Shown here in pieces: positions 8,854 to 21,172 of a stretch of DNA of 64,000 nucleotides (within the stretch, counting starts at the first letter, position 1; every line of letters starts with the position of its first letter). Under the pieces are notes generated by a model that was given only the letters and a program-made list of their open reading frames with translations, ran no database searches and was not told the origin of the DNA. A program made the position numbers and the translations under genes. Source of the DNA: Candidatus Planktophila sp. (GTDB lineage Bacteria; Actinomycetota; Actinomycetes; Nanopelagicales; Nanopelagicaceae); the NCBI GenBank assembly GCA_030681675.1, contig JAUXRP010000040.1, forward strand, positions 62,001 through 126,000, written 5' to 3'.

Positions 8854-9759
8854 CTATTTATTCTTCTTTTTCTTCTTTTTTGGTTGATTTCTTTGGCCTT
8901 TGAGCTCCTCGGTTGGCTCGATAACTTCAGCTTCAGGGCTTGGGATAACTCCGGATTTTTTAGTTTTCTTCTTTTGGAGCTCTTCATAGGCCGGGGATCC
9001 AGGCGTTGGGTTTCGTTTAATGACATAGAACTGTTGCCCCCATGTCCAAAGATTTGTTGTCGACCAATAAATTAAAACCCCGATAGGAAAGTTCACTCCT
9101 GAGATCGCAAAAATAACTGGGAACGCATACAACATAATTTTTTGTTGTTGCAGCATCATATTATTACTGGAATCCATTTTTGGCATGCCTTTTAACATCA
9201 ACTGCCGTTGAGTGGTGAAGGTTGTTAACGACATAAATGCAATCAAAATAACTGTAACTACTTTAACTGTTGTGATGTCGGTGCCAAGAAAAGTTTGTGA
9301 AATTGGCGCACCGAAGAATTTAGCGTTTGCCGCACTGACTACATCCTCTTGAGTAAGTACGCCGTGTTTAACTGGTGGTGTTTTTCCAATTCCGTTCAGA
9401 ACTGTAAAAAGTGCAAAAAAGATTGGCGCTTGAGCAAGAATTGGAAAACATGATGCAAGCGGATTAGTTTTGTGTTCTTTGTAAAGCTTCATCATCTCTT
9501 CAGATTGTTTTTGGCGATCATCTTTGTATTTTTTTTGAATCTCTTTCATATGTGGTTGAAGCGCAGTTAATGCTCGTTGGCTCTTTATTTGTTTAACGAA
9601 GAGTGGAATCAAAATAATTCGAATGAGAATCACAAGACCCACGATCGCGAGTGACCATGAGACTCCGCTATCTGTACCAAATATTGGAGAGAGTAGGTCG
9701 TGGAGTGTGACAATCACCCAAGAAACAGCGATATATAAGGGTTTTAGGATGCTATCCAT
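8854..9759 (-). CDS. yidC: Membrane protein insertase YidC
   Basis: YidC/Oxa1/Alb3 insertase of 301 residues, shorter than the proteobacterial form because it lacks the large periplasmic domain. The first hydrophobic helix, the conserved arginine-containing helix (VILIRIILIPLFVKQIKSQR), a cytoplasmic hairpin (LQPHMKEIQKKYKDDRQKQ), and helices around FPILAQAPIFFALF and FPIGVLIYWSTTNLWT are present. The tail is very lysine-rich (KKKKKKNK), as expected for ribosome contact. It lies in the conserved rnpA–yidD–yidC–jag–rsmG series. Confidence 0.95.
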   Translation of the reverse strand: MDSILKPLYIAVSWVIVTLHDLLSPIFGTDSGVSWSLAIVGLVILIRIILIPLFVKQIKSQRALTALQPHMKEIQKKYKDDRQKQSEEMMKLYKEHKTNPLASCFPILAQAPIFFALFTVLNGIGKTPPVKHGVLTQEDVVSAANAKFFGAPISQTFLGTDITTVKVVTVILIAFMSLTTFTTQRQLMLKGMPKMDSSNNMMLQQQKIMLYAFPVIFAISGVNFPIGVLIYWSTTNLWTWGQQFYVIKRNPTPGSPAYEELQKKKTKKSGVIPSPEAEVIEPTEELKGQRNQPKKKKKKNK

Positions 9760-9762
9760 GTA

Positions 9763-9987
9763 TTAAACTCCAACCTTTTCTTTAACTGCGTAGTCAACGC
9801 CGCCGTAAGACCATGGATTGCACCGCACTAAACGCCACGCGCTCATTGCAACTCCTTTGATTCCATAAGCTTCTATTGCTGACACTGCGTAACTTGAACA
9901 CGATGGGTAGTACTTGCATTTCGGAGCAAACATTGGGGAAATCCATTTTTGGTAAAATTTAATTGGGGCGGTTAAAAGTTTTCTCAC
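9763..9987 (-). CDS. yidD: Membrane protein insertion efficiency factor YidD
   Basis: Small protein of 74 residues with the YidD hallmark of conserved cysteines and tyrosines ([19 protein letters not shown]) and the following [12 protein letters not shown]. It assists insertion of membrane proteins together with YidC. Its GTG start overlaps the rnpA stop (GTGA), and yidC begins three bases after its stop. Confidence 0.94.
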   Translation of the reverse strand: MRKLLTAPIKFYQKWISPMFAPKCKYYPSCSSYAVSAIEAYGIKGVAMSAWRLVRCNPWSYGGVDYAVKEKVGV

Positions 9988-10340
9988 TTCTTACTCGCCC
10001 GTTCATGTGTTTTTTTCACTAATAAACTAACAACTTCACTAATTTCAATTTGGCAGTTCGCAGTTGCCGATTTATTTAAGCCTTTAATGACTAACAAGCT
10101 TCCAGCGGGAAGTTGTGCATATTGATCGTGTAAGCAATGTCGGATTTTTCGTGCTAGCCGGTGACGTACTACTGACCCACCCACAGATTTACTAATAATC
10201 AATCCTGCTCGGGCAGGTTCGGTAGAGGTCGCGTTGATATACAAGTAGCCGACAAAGTTGGCTGTAGAACATCGAAGGCCGGTTTTTGTTGCGCGGGCGA
10301 AATCTCCGCTCTCGGTAAGCCGTGCAGTTTTAGCTAGCAC
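9984..10340 (-). CDS. rnpA: Ribonuclease P protein component
   Basis: Protein subunit of RNase P, which matures the 5' ends of tRNAs. The 118 residues include an N-terminal [21 protein letters not shown] and the basic RNA-binding helix [20 protein letters not shown], a variant of the usual RNR motif (His in place of Asn). The start is GTG. It follows rpmH by 21 bases and overlaps yidD by four bases. Confidence 0.93.
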   Translation of the reverse strand: MLAKTARLTESGDFARATKTGLRCSTANFVGYLYINATSTEPARAGLIISKSVGGSVVRHRLARKIRHCLHDQYAQLPAGSLLVIKGLNKSATANCQIEISEVVSLLVKKTHERASKK

Positions 10341-10361
10341 CAGGATCTGTCTTAAAAAACC

Positions 10362-10499
10362 CTATGCCGAAAGTCGAGAGCGACCTTTGACGCGACGTGC
10401 GGCAAGAACTGCGCGACCTGCGCGAGTTGCCATGCGGGCGCGGAAGCCATGCTTCTTGGCGCGACGCCGAGTATTAGGTTGAAAGGTACGTTTTGTCAT
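10362..10499 (-). CDS. rpmH: 50S ribosomal protein L34
   Basis: I translated this 45-residue gene directly. It begins [20 protein letters not shown] and ends [15 protein letters not shown], the full and highly basic L34 sequence. AGGAG-like sequence (GAGCC region) precedes the ATG on the - strand. It is the first gene of the - strand series that runs to parB and is divergent from dnaA, the standard arrangement. Confidence 0.97.
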   Translation of the reverse strand: MTKRTFQPNTRRRAKKHGFRARMATRAGRAVLAARRVKGRSRLSA

Positions 10500-10622
10500 G
10501 TGAGGCTCCTAAAAAACATAAAAGTTGTGCGGTCAAAAATACGGGGGAAGCGAGGGTGTAACGGTAGAGGTCTGGGGATAAGCCGGTCAAACTCAACTCT
10601 CTCGCCCAATAGCCTCTTGTGC

Positions 10623-10755
10623 TGTGGATAACTAGTTGCTATTTTTACCTTTTCGCTCTACTTTTCATCTCTCTCCACAGGTTTTCCTGGTTTAGGGAGT
10701 TTTTAGGGCTCAACCTGAGGTTTAGACCACAGGTTGTGGATAACCCTGTGGATAT
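10623..10755. promoter_or_regulatory. rpmH–dnaA intergenic region with DnaA boxes
   Basis: The 270 bases between rpmH and dnaA contain no gene. They hold two perfect TGTGGATAA boxes (10623–10631 and 10735–10743) and a one-mismatch TGTGGATAT (10747–10755). The last two lie directly upstream of the dnaA start, as expected for autoregulation of dnaA by DnaA. Confidence 0.8.
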
Positions 10756-10769
10756 CAGAGAGGTCTCGT

Positions 10770-12176
10770 GTGGACGTTAAAGGGATAGAGCTCAGCGCTT
10801 TATGGGGGCGGGTGATTGAAGATGTTGCCTTAGATGCACCTCAACACCGCGCCTTTCTTCAACTGTCAAAGCCTTTAGGTCTTCTGCACAACAGTGATCA
10901 AACAACCCTCTTGGTCGCCACCCCAAATCTCTTTGCTAAGGATGTCTTAGAGAGTCGTTTACGTGGGGCTGTTAGTGAATTCCTAACGCGTGAGCTTGGT
11001 GAAAAAATCAACATCGCGGTGACTGTTGATGAAACTCTAGAAACTTCTTCTCTGCCCACACCTGAAGTTGATATTGAATTTTTAGCACCGAAAGTGGGTA
11101 CTGGTCGCGATGATGCGCCAGGAGAAAAAATGCAGACCGGGGAGTTATCCCAACTCAATCCACGATACACATTTGAGAAATTTGTTGTTGGTTCTTCCAA
11201 CCGTTTTGCACATGCTGCCGCGGTTGCAGTTGCTGAGGCTCCAGCAAAGGCTTACAACCCATTATTTATTTATGGGGATTCAGGATTAGGTAAAACCCAC
11301 CTCCTGCACGCTATTGGAGCCTACACTAAAGAGTTATATGGAAATGTGCGGGTTCGATACGTATCTTCTGAGGAGTTTACAAACGATTTTATTAACTCTA
11401 TTCGAGATGACAAAGCATCGGCATTCCAGCGCCGTTATCGTGATCTTGATGTTTTAATTGTTGATGATATTCAATTTTTAGAAAACAAAGAGCGGACACA
11501 AGAAGAGTTTTTTCATACTTTTAATACTTTGTACAATGCTAATAAACAAATAGTAATATCGAGTGACCGTCCTCCAAAACAATTAACTACTTTAGAAGAT
11601 CGATTGAGGAGCAGGTTTGAGTGGGGTTTAATCACCGACATTCAGCCACCTGAGCTTGAGACACGTATCGCTATCCTTCGCAAAAAGGCTGCGCAAGATA
11701 AATTAAACGCCCCCGATGATGTTCTGGAGTACATTGCGAGTAAAATCTCAACTAACATCCGAGAGTTAGAGGGTGCGTTGATACGTGTGACGGCTTTTGC
11801 CTCCCTTAATCGTCAAAGTGTTGATCTCTCTTTAGCCGAGATTGTCTTAAAGGATTTAATCCCTAATGAAGGAAATCCAGAGATAACAGGTGCGACGATC
11901 ATGGCTCAAACCGCAGTCTATTTCTCACTCACGATTGATGATTTGTGTGGGACTTCTCGCTCGCGAGTACTGGTTAATGCCCGACAGATAGCGATGTACT
12001 TATGCCGCGAGTTAACTGAGCTCTCATTACCAAAGATCGGCCAAACATTCGGTGGGCGTGACCATACAACGGTTATGCATGCCGACCGCAAGATCCGTCA
12101 ATTAATGGCTGAGCGTAGATCGATCTATAACCAGGTCACTGAGCTCACCAATAGGATTAAGCAGCAGGCGAGATGA
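10770..12176 (+). CDS. dnaA: Chromosomal replication initiator DnaA
   Basis: AAA+ initiator that binds DnaA boxes and opens oriC. The 468 residues show an N-terminal domain I, a linker, the signature [20 protein letters not shown], Walker [10 protein letters not shown] (about residue 168), Walker [11 protein letters not shown], sensor II region and the C-terminal DNA-binding motif [19 protein letters not shown] at 10734 would extend the frame but falls inside a DnaA box. The GTG at 10770, preceded by AGAGAGG at seven bases, is the better start. Confidence 0.97.
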   Translation: MDVKGIELSALWGRVIEDVALDAPQHRAFLQLSKPLGLLHNSDQTTLLVATPNLFAKDVLESRLRGAVSEFLTRELGEKINIAVTVDETLETSSLPTPEVDIEFLAPKVGTGRDDAPGEKMQTGELSQLNPRYTFEKFVVGSSNRFAHAAAVAVAEAPAKAYNPLFIYGDSGLGKTHLLHAIGAYTKELYGNVRVRYVSSEEFTNDFINSIRDDKASAFQRRYRDLDVLIVDDIQFLENKERTQEEFFHTFNTLYNANKQIVISSDRPPKQLTTLEDRLRSRFEWGLITDIQPPELETRIAILRKKAAQDKLNAPDDVLEYIASKISTNIRELEGALIRVTAFASLNRQSVDLSLAEIVLKDLIPNEGNPEITGATIMAQTAVYFSLTIDDLCGTSRSRVLVNARQIAMYLCRELTELSLPKIGQTFGGRDHTTVMHADRKIRQLMAERRSIYNQVTELTNRIKQQAR

Positions 12177-12488
12177 TTGCCGTAATCGACGGCTCTGTCC
12201 TTCTCGAACTTGCCCCCAGCTGTGGATAAGTTGTGGATAATTATGGGGTTTTTCGTTATTTGTGTGGGTAACACAACCGGTTCTATAGAGAGGTGTGGTG
12301 TTTAGGCTTATGTTTGCACGAGTTATCCACAATTTTCTCTGTTTTCTCCACATGTTATCCCTTCCCACACTCCGTTGTGAGCAGGGTGTTTATATTTTCT
12401 CCACAGTAAATCCTTGTGGTTACTACGACTACCTTTATATATATAGATCTGGATGTGGAACGAACCTTTCACTGAATTGGAGTGCGCC
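12177..12488. other. Probable origin of replication (oriC) between dnaA and dnaN
   Basis: This 312-base stretch has no gene. It contains perfect DnaA boxes TGTGGATAA at 12221–12229 and 12232–12240 and TTATCCACA at 12323–12331, a near match TGTGGGTAA at 12263–12271, and weaker TGTTATCCC- and CTCCACA-type sites. A short AT-rich tract (TTTATATATATAGATCT, about 12433–12450) next to dnaN could be the unwinding element. Location and box cluster match known actinobacterial origins. Confidence 0.88.
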
Positions 12489-13619
12489 ATGAATTTCACC
12501 GTTGAACAGTCTGTTTTAGTTGATGGGGTTAACTGGGTATCAAGGAGCCTTTCGGCGAGACCTATAAAAACAGAGTTATTGGGCATTGTTATTGATGCAA
12601 CGGGCGATCAGGTTTATTTGTCAGCTTCGGATTTAGAGACGGCCAGCAAATCGCATTTTCACGCAGAGATTAAAGAGAGCGGGAAGGTTTTAGTACCGGG
12701 AAGGCTACTTGCAGAAATTTCACGCTCTTTACCAAGTAAGCAAATCACATTTGTACTCGACGGAACACGCGTATTAGTAACGTGTGGGAGTGCGAAATTC
12801 ACGCTACCAACTCTGTCGGTGGACGAGTATCCAAACCTTCCAGAGTTACCAGATACGACCGGGGTTATAACCAGCGATGTTTTTGCGGCGGCAGTTGCTC
12901 AAGTAGCTATAGCGGCGGGGAGAGATGATTCACTTCCAACACTAACAGGTGTACATATTGACGTTAACGCTGAAACCGTGGTTTTAGCTGCCACTGATAG
13001 ATATCGATTAGCAGTTAGAGAGTTTGAATGGGAGCCAACAACACCAAACTTTTCTACAACTGCGCTTTTGAGAGCACGAACAATCGCCGAAGCGGCAAAA
13101 TCTTTAACTGGAACTAAAACCGTTTCAGTGTCATTCGCTCCAAACACAAGCAATGATCGATTAGCAGGTTTTGCAAGCGATGGTAAAACAATGACATCTC
13201 GCATGTTGGATGGAACCTTTCCCCCTTATCGACACTTACTACCTCAAGAAGTTACGACCACCGCAGTTATTGACGTAGCGACACTTCTAGATTCTGTAAA
13301 ACGAGTAGCTCTAGTTACAGACAAAACCGTTCCTCTTCGCTTAGATTTTAATAATAACTCGCTCTCATTAGAGGCTGGAGCGGGTGAAGAAGCTCAAGCT
13401 ACCGAGGTTATTGACATCCTGTTAACAGGAGAGGCTATATCTATAGCCTTCAACCCAACATTTCTAGCCGACGGTTTGACTGCAGTGGGGACAAAATTTG
13501 TTCAAATCTCATTTACCGGAGCGAACAAACCAGCGATTTTAATGGGTAAGAGCGATAAGGATGGCGCACTGATTGAAAATTATCGATATTTGTTAATGCC
13601 TATGCGCTACGCCTCTTAA
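12489..13619 (+). CDS. dnaN: DNA polymerase III beta subunit (sliding clamp)
   Basis: Ring-forming processivity clamp of 376 residues with three similar domains. The start region MNFTVEQSVLVDGVNWVSRS and the C-terminal YRYLLMPMR are typical. An upstream ATG at 12453 is in frame, but the ATG at 12489 has a TTGGAG ribosome-binding site six bases away and matches the family start. It lies 14 bases before recF. Confidence 0.96.
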   Translation: MNFTVEQSVLVDGVNWVSRSLSARPIKTELLGIVIDATGDQVYLSASDLETASKSHFHAEIKESGKVLVPGRLLAEISRSLPSKQITFVLDGTRVLVTCGSAKFTLPTLSVDEYPNLPELPDTTGVITSDVFAAAVAQVAIAAGRDDSLPTLTGVHIDVNAETVVLAATDRYRLAVREFEWEPTTPNFSTTALLRARTIAEAAKSLTGTKTVSVSFAPNTSNDRLAGFASDGKTMTSRMLDGTFPPYRHLLPQEVTTTAVIDVATLLDSVKRVALVTDKTVPLRLDFNNNSLSLEAGAGEEAQATEVIDILLTGEAISIAFNPTFLADGLTAVGTKFVQISFTGANKPAILMGKSDKDGALIENYRYLLMPMRYAS

Positions 13620-13633
13620 ACACAGAGTTTTAT

Positions 13634-14728
13634 ATGCGTATAAATAAGTTGGAGTTAACCAACTTCCGCTCATACCCTTTTTTAGAGCTAGAGCTCCCGC
13701 CAGGAGTCACAACCTTTATCGGAGACAACGGTTCTGGAAAAACTAATATTGCAGAGGCTTTGATTTACCTCTCATTTCTATCCTCACATAGAGTTTCAAA
13801 CAACACACCACTTATCACTTTAGGCGCATCACAAGCGATTATTCGCGTCGAGATTGAAAGAGATGAAAGAATTTTGCAGGTTGATTTAGAAATAAACAGC
13901 GGTAAAGCCAATCGTGCGCGGATAAATTCCAATCCAACCCGAAGCCAAAGGGATATTTTAGGGGCTTGCCAAGTTGTTTATTTTTCACCTGAAGATCTAG
14001 ATTTAGTTCGAGGCGAACCAGGGATCAGACGTGATTTTCTAGATCGATTATTAATAACTCGCTCACCTCGTTTAGCTGGTGTTATCTCAGATTACGAACG
14101 TGTGGTTAAACAAAGAAACGCATTACTAAAAACTCGCGCTTCAACCAACGCTCTTGTTCCTTGGAATGAACAACTAATTAAATTCGGCGCTGAGTTGTCA
14201 GCGGAAAGAATCGCGCTTATTGAAGTACTTAATCCTTGGGTCGCCAAAAACTACGCTAATTTAAATGAAGTTAAACCCGCCTCAATTTCCTACAAAAGTG
14301 GCACGGAAGGTCTTAGTAATGATGTTGAGAACAATGTTTCTGTTTTATCACAACGTTTAGAAGAGGTTGCTTATCAAGAGATAGAGCGAGGGGTTTCTTT
14401 AATTGGTCCGCACCGCGACGATTTACATTTACAACTCGGAGAGTTTCCAGCAAAAGGGTATGCAAGCCACGGGGAATCATGGTCTATAGCAATATCTTTA
14501 CGAATTGGCTCATTCAACTTACTTAAAAGCGAGGGCTCAGAACCCATTTTAATTTTAGATGATGTGTTTGCTGAACTTGATACTTCAAGAAGAGTTCAAT
14601 TAATGTCAGCGACCACAATTGCAGAACAAACTATTATTACTGCTGCAGTTGAGATCGATTTACCATCTGAGTTGTTAACCCATCGATTTTATATAACACC
14701 AGGGTTAGTGAAGAAAGGTAAAAGTTAA
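13634..14728 (+). CDS. recF: DNA replication and repair protein RecF
   Basis: SMC-like ATPase that helps load RecA at gaps. It starts MRINKLELTNFRSYPFLELE, with Walker A GDNGSGKTNIAEAL (about residues 32–45), the ABC signature region around KGYASHGESWSIAISLR, and Walker B EPILILDDVFAELD. Length 364 is normal. Its stop overlaps the next ATG by one base (TAATG). Confidence 0.95.
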   Translation: MRINKLELTNFRSYPFLELELPPGVTTFIGDNGSGKTNIAEALIYLSFLSSHRVSNNTPLITLGASQAIIRVEIERDERILQVDLEINSGKANRARINSNPTRSQRDILGACQVVYFSPEDLDLVRGEPGIRRDFLDRLLITRSPRLAGVISDYERVVKQRNALLKTRASTNALVPWNEQLIKFGAELSAERIALIEVLNPWVAKNYANLNEVKPASISYKSGTEGLSNDVENNVSVLSQRLEEVAYQEIERGVSLIGPHRDDLHLQLGEFPAKGYASHGESWSIAISLRIGSFNLLKSEGSEPILILDDVFAELDTSRRVQLMSATTIAEQTIITAAVEIDLPSELLTHRFYITPGLVKKGKS

Positions 14729-15186
14729 TGAGTAAACGAGACTTAGCTCTTGATTTGTTTAATAGCTTTAAAACAGGGGCGACCCGAAAGAAAAATACTC
14801 CTACGCCTACTCGACGCGTTGGAGAACCAGGGGATCCAGAGTTAATTGGTGGAGTTCTAAATAATCTCATCACAGAGCGAGAGTGGGACAGTGGATTAGC
14901 TGAAGGAAATTTATTTATTACATGGCCCCAGATTGTTGGCGTTGAAATTAGTCAACACGCAACACCTATCTCTATTTCAGGTGGAGTGCTAACTATTCAA
15001 AGCTCATCCACAGCCTGGGCCGTTCAACTATCTCTGGTAGCAAGCGAACTTTTGACCACAATCCAGAGGGATCCAGCAGGTGCCACGGTTGAAAAACTAG
15101 TATTTATAGGCCCTCACGGACCCACATGGAAAAAAGGGATTCGAACAATTCGCAACGCTAGAGGCCCAAGAGATACATACGGCTAA
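14728..15186 (+). CDS. DciA-like (DUF721) helicase-loader-type protein
   Basis: Protein of 152 residues with the DUF721/DciA domain in its second half: ITWPQIVGVEISQHATPIS followed by a beta-rich stretch (GVLTIQSSSTAWAVQL) and a helix ending the domain. The N-terminal half is basic and probably disordered. DciA proteins load the replicative helicase in bacteria lacking DnaC. The position between recF and gyrB is conserved in Actinobacteria. Translation is coupled to recF by a one-base overlap. Confidence 0.85.
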   Translation: MSKRDLALDLFNSFKTGATRKKNTPTPTRRVGEPGDPELIGGVLNNLITEREWDSGLAEGNLFITWPQIVGVEISQHATPISISGGVLTIQSSSTAWAVQLSLVASELLTTIQRDPAGATVEKLVFIGPHGPTWKKGIRTIRNARGPRDTYG

Positions 15187-17307
<2,121 letters not shown>

Positions 17308-17308
<1 letters not shown>

Positions 17309-19803
17309 TGGATGAATTAAACCCAAAGAATTTACAGTCCTTCGACAAGATTGAGACCGTCGACCTACAAGTAGAGATGGCGCGTTCATATCTTGACTAT
17401 GCGATGTCAGTCATTGTTGGTCGGGCACTTCCTGATGTGCGAGATGGATTAAAACCTGTTCACCGCCGCGTCTTGTACGCGATGTATGACGCGGGTTACC
17501 GCCCGGATAAGGGTTACTACAAATCCTCACGTATCGTCGGTGATGTTATGGGTAATTACCACCCACATGGCGATACGGCTATTTATGACTCAGTTGTCCG
17601 CCTCGCTCAGCATTGGTCACTTCGGTATTTATTAATCGATGGCAATGGAAACTTTGGCTCACCCGGCAACGATCCGGCAGCGGCAATGCGCTATACCGAA
17701 GCTCGCTTATCTCACATAGCTATGGAGATGATGCGCGATATCGATGAAGATACCGTCAACTTTGTACCTAACTATGATGGCCGATCTCAAGAGCCAACTG
17801 TTTTACCGTCACGATTCCCAAACCTCTTAGTTAACGGAAGCGCGGGAATCGCCGTAGGAATGGCTACTAATATCCCCCCACACAACTTACGCGAAATCGG
17901 CGAAGCGGTTGTGTACACACTTGAACACCCAGAGTTAAAACCAGAAGAGCTTCTTAGTGAACTTCTTAAAATAGTTAAAGGTCCAGATTTTCCAACAAAA
18001 GCACTCATTGTTGGACGTGGTGGAATTGAAGATGCTTATCGCACAGGCCGAGGTTCGATCACAATGCGTGCAGTCGTACAAGTTGAAGAGATTAATAAAC
18101 GCACATGTTTAGTTATTAGCGAATTACCATATCAAGTTAACCCCGACAACCTTGCGCTTAAAATCGCGGAGTTAGTCAAAGATGGAAAAATTAAAGGTAT
18201 CGCCGATGTGCGCGACGAAGGCAACGAGCGATTAGGTCAACGCTTAGTTGTTGTTTTGCACAATAGCGCGATTCCTAAAGTGATTCTTAACAACTTATAT
18301 AAACACACCCAATTACAGGATACTTTCGGCGCTAACATGTTAGCGCTCGTCGATGGTGTTCCACGTACTTTGCGCCTTGATGAATTTATTCGTTATTACA
18401 TTGAACACCAAGTCGAAGTAATCGTTCGCCGCACTAAGTTCCGTTTAGCTGAAAAGGAGCGCCGAGCACACATCTTGCAGGGTTATCTAAAAGCCCTCGA
18501 CGCCCTCGACGCCGTAATCGCATTAATCCGTGCCTCTACAACTCCTGAAGAGGCGCGAACAGGTTTAATGAAGTTACTGGATGTTGATGAGATTCAAGCT
18601 AATGCAATTTTGGATATGCAACTTCGCCGTATTGCTGCTCTAGAGCGACAAAAAATTAATGATGAATATGACTCTTTAATGTCCGACATCGTTGAATTAA
18701 ATGCAATCTTGGCTAGCACGGATAAACAACGTGGAATAGTCAAAAATGAGCTTATAGAGCTCGTTACTAAATATGGAGATGAGCGCCGCACGCAGATTGT
18801 AGCCAGCGAAGGTGACTTTAGCGCTGAAGATTTGATTCCAAATCAAGATGTGGTCGTAACGATTACTCGCGGTGGTTATTCCAAGCGCACAATGGCAGAT
18901 CTCTATCGATCTCAACGACGTGGAGGCCGCGGCGTAAAAGGGGCCGCATTAAAAGAAGATGATGTTGTAGATCATTTCTTTGTTGCATCAACTCATGATT
19001 GGTTGTTGTTTTTTACTAACCAAGGCCGTGTCTACCGTGCAAAAGTTCATGAACTCCCAGATGCAGGACGCGATGCACGGGGCCAACACGTAGCGAATTT
19101 AATGGCCTTCAAATCCGAAGAAAGAATTGCACAGGTATTAGCGCTCAAAGATTACACAATCTCACCATTCTTAGTGCTAGCAACGAAAGGTGGACTTATT
19201 AAGAAAACTCCACTTGCTGAATTTGACTCTCCTCGCACTGGAGGCTTAATAGCAATCTCATTAAAACCACATGACGAAGTTGTTAGCGCATCACTTATTA
19301 ATAAAGAAGATGAACTTCTATTAGTATCAACAAAGGGAATGTCACTTCGATTTACCGCAGACGATGGATCATTGCGCCCAATGGGTAGATCAACTAGTGG
19401 TGTTATCGGTATGAAGTTTCGAAGCGGAGACTCATTGTTAACTATGGCTCGAATTGATAGTGATTTAGCAGCACACTCATTTGTCTTTACTGCAACTGAT
19501 GGCGGTTTCGGTAAAAAAACTCCAATTGATGAGTATCGACTACAAGGACGAGGCGGGATTGGTATTAAAGCTGCCAAAATAGATGAAAACTCACGTGGAT
19601 TATTAGTGAGCGCTCTTGTATTACGTGATGAGGATGAGGTTTTAGCCATCACATCGGCGGGAACAGTAATGCGAACACCAGCTGCACAGGTTCGTCAAAC
19701 CGGCCGAGATTCAATGGGTGTCCGTTTAGTCAATCTAGATGAAGGCGTTACCTTGGTATCAGTGACTAAAAATAGTGAAGATGAGATTTCCCCAAAAACT
19801 TAG
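17308..19803 (+). CDS. gyrA: DNA gyrase subunit A
   Basis: DNA-cleaving subunit of gyrase, 831 residues. The catalytic tyrosine lies in [12 protein letters not shown] (about residue 129). The quinolone-resistance-determining helix reads [17 protein letters not shown], with Thr at the E. coli Ser83 position and Asp kept at the Asp87 position. The C-terminal beta-pinwheel contains the GyrA-box-like [10 protein letters not shown] (about residues 535–545). It is coupled to gyrB by overlap. Confidence 0.97.
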
Positions 19804-19830
19804 TATGGTTCACACCTGAAGTTGTAGGGC

Positions 19831-19854
19831 CTAACTCTCCATTTTGGGAGTTAG
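19831..19854 (+). terminator. Hairpin after gyrA
   Basis: CTAACTCTCC and GGGAGTTAG form an imperfect stem (one bulged base) around an ATTTT loop, 28 bases after the gyrA stop. No uridine run follows, so it may be a transcript end-stabiliser rather than a classic terminator. Confidence 0.4.
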
Positions 19855-19905
19855 CGAAGTTCAAGGTAACCTTGCGCTTCTGCATTAAAGAGAGATCTTT
19901 TATGC

Positions 19906-19980
19906 GGGCCTATAGCTCAGCCTGGTTAGAGCGCTTCCCTGATAAGGAAGAGGTCGATGGTTCGAGTCCATCTAGGCCCA
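19906..19980 (+). tRNA. tRNA-Ile (GAT)
   Basis: Acceptor stem GGGCCTA/TAGGCCC, D arm AGCTCAGCCTGGTTAGAGC, anticodon loop CTGATAA with GAT, and T arm with GGTTCGAGTCC. No CCA is encoded. The tRNA-Ile/tRNA-Ala pair after gyrA is conserved in Actinobacteria; no rRNA genes follow here. Confidence 0.97.
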
Positions 19981-19993
19981 CCCGTTCTAATAC

Positions 19994-20066
19994 GGGGACC
20001 TAGCTCAATTGGTAGAGCACCGCCTTTGCAAGGCGGGGGTTAGGGGTTCGATTCCCCTGGTCTCCA
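19994..20066 (+). tRNA. tRNA-Ala (TGC)
   Basis: Acceptor stem GGGGACC/GGTCTCC includes the G3:U70 pair that marks tRNA-Ala. The anticodon loop TTTGCAA gives TGC. The discriminator A is at 20066 and no CCA is encoded. The start codon of the next gene begins two bases later. Confidence 0.97.
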
Positions 20067-20067
20067 C

Positions 20068-20580
20068 ATGACAAATAGCGCAACCCTTCATACATCTCTC
20101 GGCGACATAGTCGTTGAGCTATTCCCAAACCACGCACCTAAGACCGTTGCCAACTTTGTTGAGTTAGCTACCGGCGCTAAGGAGTGGACAGATCCAAGAA
20201 CCGGCTCAACAACAAAGGCTAATTTGTATGACGGAACAATTTTTCACCGCGTCATTGACGGCTTCATGATTCAAGGTGGAGATCCACTTGGAAAAGGAAC
20301 TGGCGGTCCTGGTTACCGCTTCGCAGATGAATTCCACGGAGAGTTAGTCTTTGATCGCCCATACATCCTAGCAATGGCCAACTCAGGACCGGGAACCAAT
20401 GGTTCACAGTTCTTCATTACCACCGCACCAACAACATGGTTAAACCGGAAGCATTCAATCTTCGGTGAGGTTAAAGATTCGGCTAGCCAGGCAGTAGTAG
20501 ATGCAATCGGCAAAACTAAGACTGGTGCGCAAGATAAGCCAGTAACCGACATCACGATCAACAGCATCACCATTGCTTAA
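20068..20580 (+). CDS. Cyclophilin-type peptidyl-prolyl cis-trans isomerase
   Basis: Single-domain cyclophilin of 170 residues that catalyses proline isomerisation in protein folding. The motifs [43 protein letters not shown] and [12 protein letters not shown] hold the catalytic Arg, Phe, Gln and the binding pocket. No signal peptide, so cytoplasmic. The ATG begins two bases after the tRNA-Ala discriminator base with no room for a ribosome-binding site outside the tRNA, suggesting a leaderless message released by tRNA 3' processing. Confidence 0.95.
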   Translation: MTNSATLHTSLGDIVVELFPNHAPKTVANFVELATGAKEWTDPRTGSTTKANLYDGTIFHRVIDGFMIQGGDPLGKGTGGPGYRFADEFHGELVFDRPYILAMANSGPGTNGSQFFITTAPTTWLNRKHSIFGEVKDSASQAVVDAIGKTKTGAQDKPVTDITINSITIA

Positions 20581-21106
20581 ACGTTCTGCAACATATTCTT
20601 TAATCGCAATTATCAGCGGTGCATTTCTGCTGCAGATGATTGTTCCAGAAATCGAAGTACATTTAGTTTTACCGAACATCGACTATTTAAAAGCAACCAA
20701 TGAGTGGTACAGATTGATTACTGTGGCACTAACACATGCAGGTTTACTGCACCTAGGTTTTAATATGTATGCGTTAATGGTTTTAGGAAATCCAATTGAA
20801 GATGCATTTGGAAAAAATAAACTGTTGATTATTTTCTTCTTCTCGCTTTTAACAGGGTCACTAACATCGGCTTATTTTGCATCAGCAACTAGTTATTCTG
20901 TCGGTGCATCAGGAGCGATTTTTGGTTTATTTGGAGCTATGGTCATCGTTGGAAATAGAATCGGTGCGGAGGTTCGATCTATATATGTGATCATCGGACT
21001 CAATTTTGTAATTGGCTTTGCCCTAGGAGGAGTAGATTGGAAAGCCCATCTCGGAGGATTAATCGGCGGCTTAATTAGCGCCAAGTTTGTGTTACATAAG
21101 CGCTAA
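20573..21106 (+). CDS. Rhomboid family intramembrane serine protease
   Basis: Membrane protein of 177 residues with about six helices. The catalytic serine is in [13 protein letters not shown] (about residue 114) and the histidine in [11 protein letters not shown] near the C terminus; [14 protein letters not shown] supplies the conserved HxxxN-type segment. Rhomboids cut single-pass membrane substrates inside the bilayer. It starts with TTG inside the end of the cyclophilin gene (8-base overlap). Its substrate is unknown. Confidence 0.92.
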   Translation: MLKRSATYSLIAIISGAFLLQMIVPEIEVHLVLPNIDYLKATNEWYRLITVALTHAGLLHLGFNMYALMVLGNPIEDAFGKNKLLIIFFFSLLTGSLTSAYFASATSYSVGASGAIFGLFGAMVIVGNRIGAEVRSIYVIIGLNFVIGFALGGVDWKAHLGGLIGGLISAKFVLHKR

Positions 21107-21109
21107 GAG

Positions 21110-21131
21110 TTATCCACAGCGATTATCCACA
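21110..21131. promoter_or_regulatory. Pair of DnaA boxes between rhomboid and crgA
   Basis: Two perfect TTATCCACA boxes in the same orientation at 21110–21118 and 21123–21131, start-to-start 13 bases, in a 66-base gap between convergent genes about 9 kb from oriC. The rest of the gap (21137–21176) can form an imperfect hairpin that could be a shared terminator. Confidence 0.75.
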
Positions 21132-21172
21132 GTGTGGAGAGAGTTACACCCTTGTAATTTAGAGGGTTATCT

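Noticed and set aside
10734-10769. TTG start extending DnaA by 12 residues
   Set aside because: The extension is made of DnaA-box sequence and lacks similarity to DnaA; the GTG at 10770 has a ribosome-binding site.
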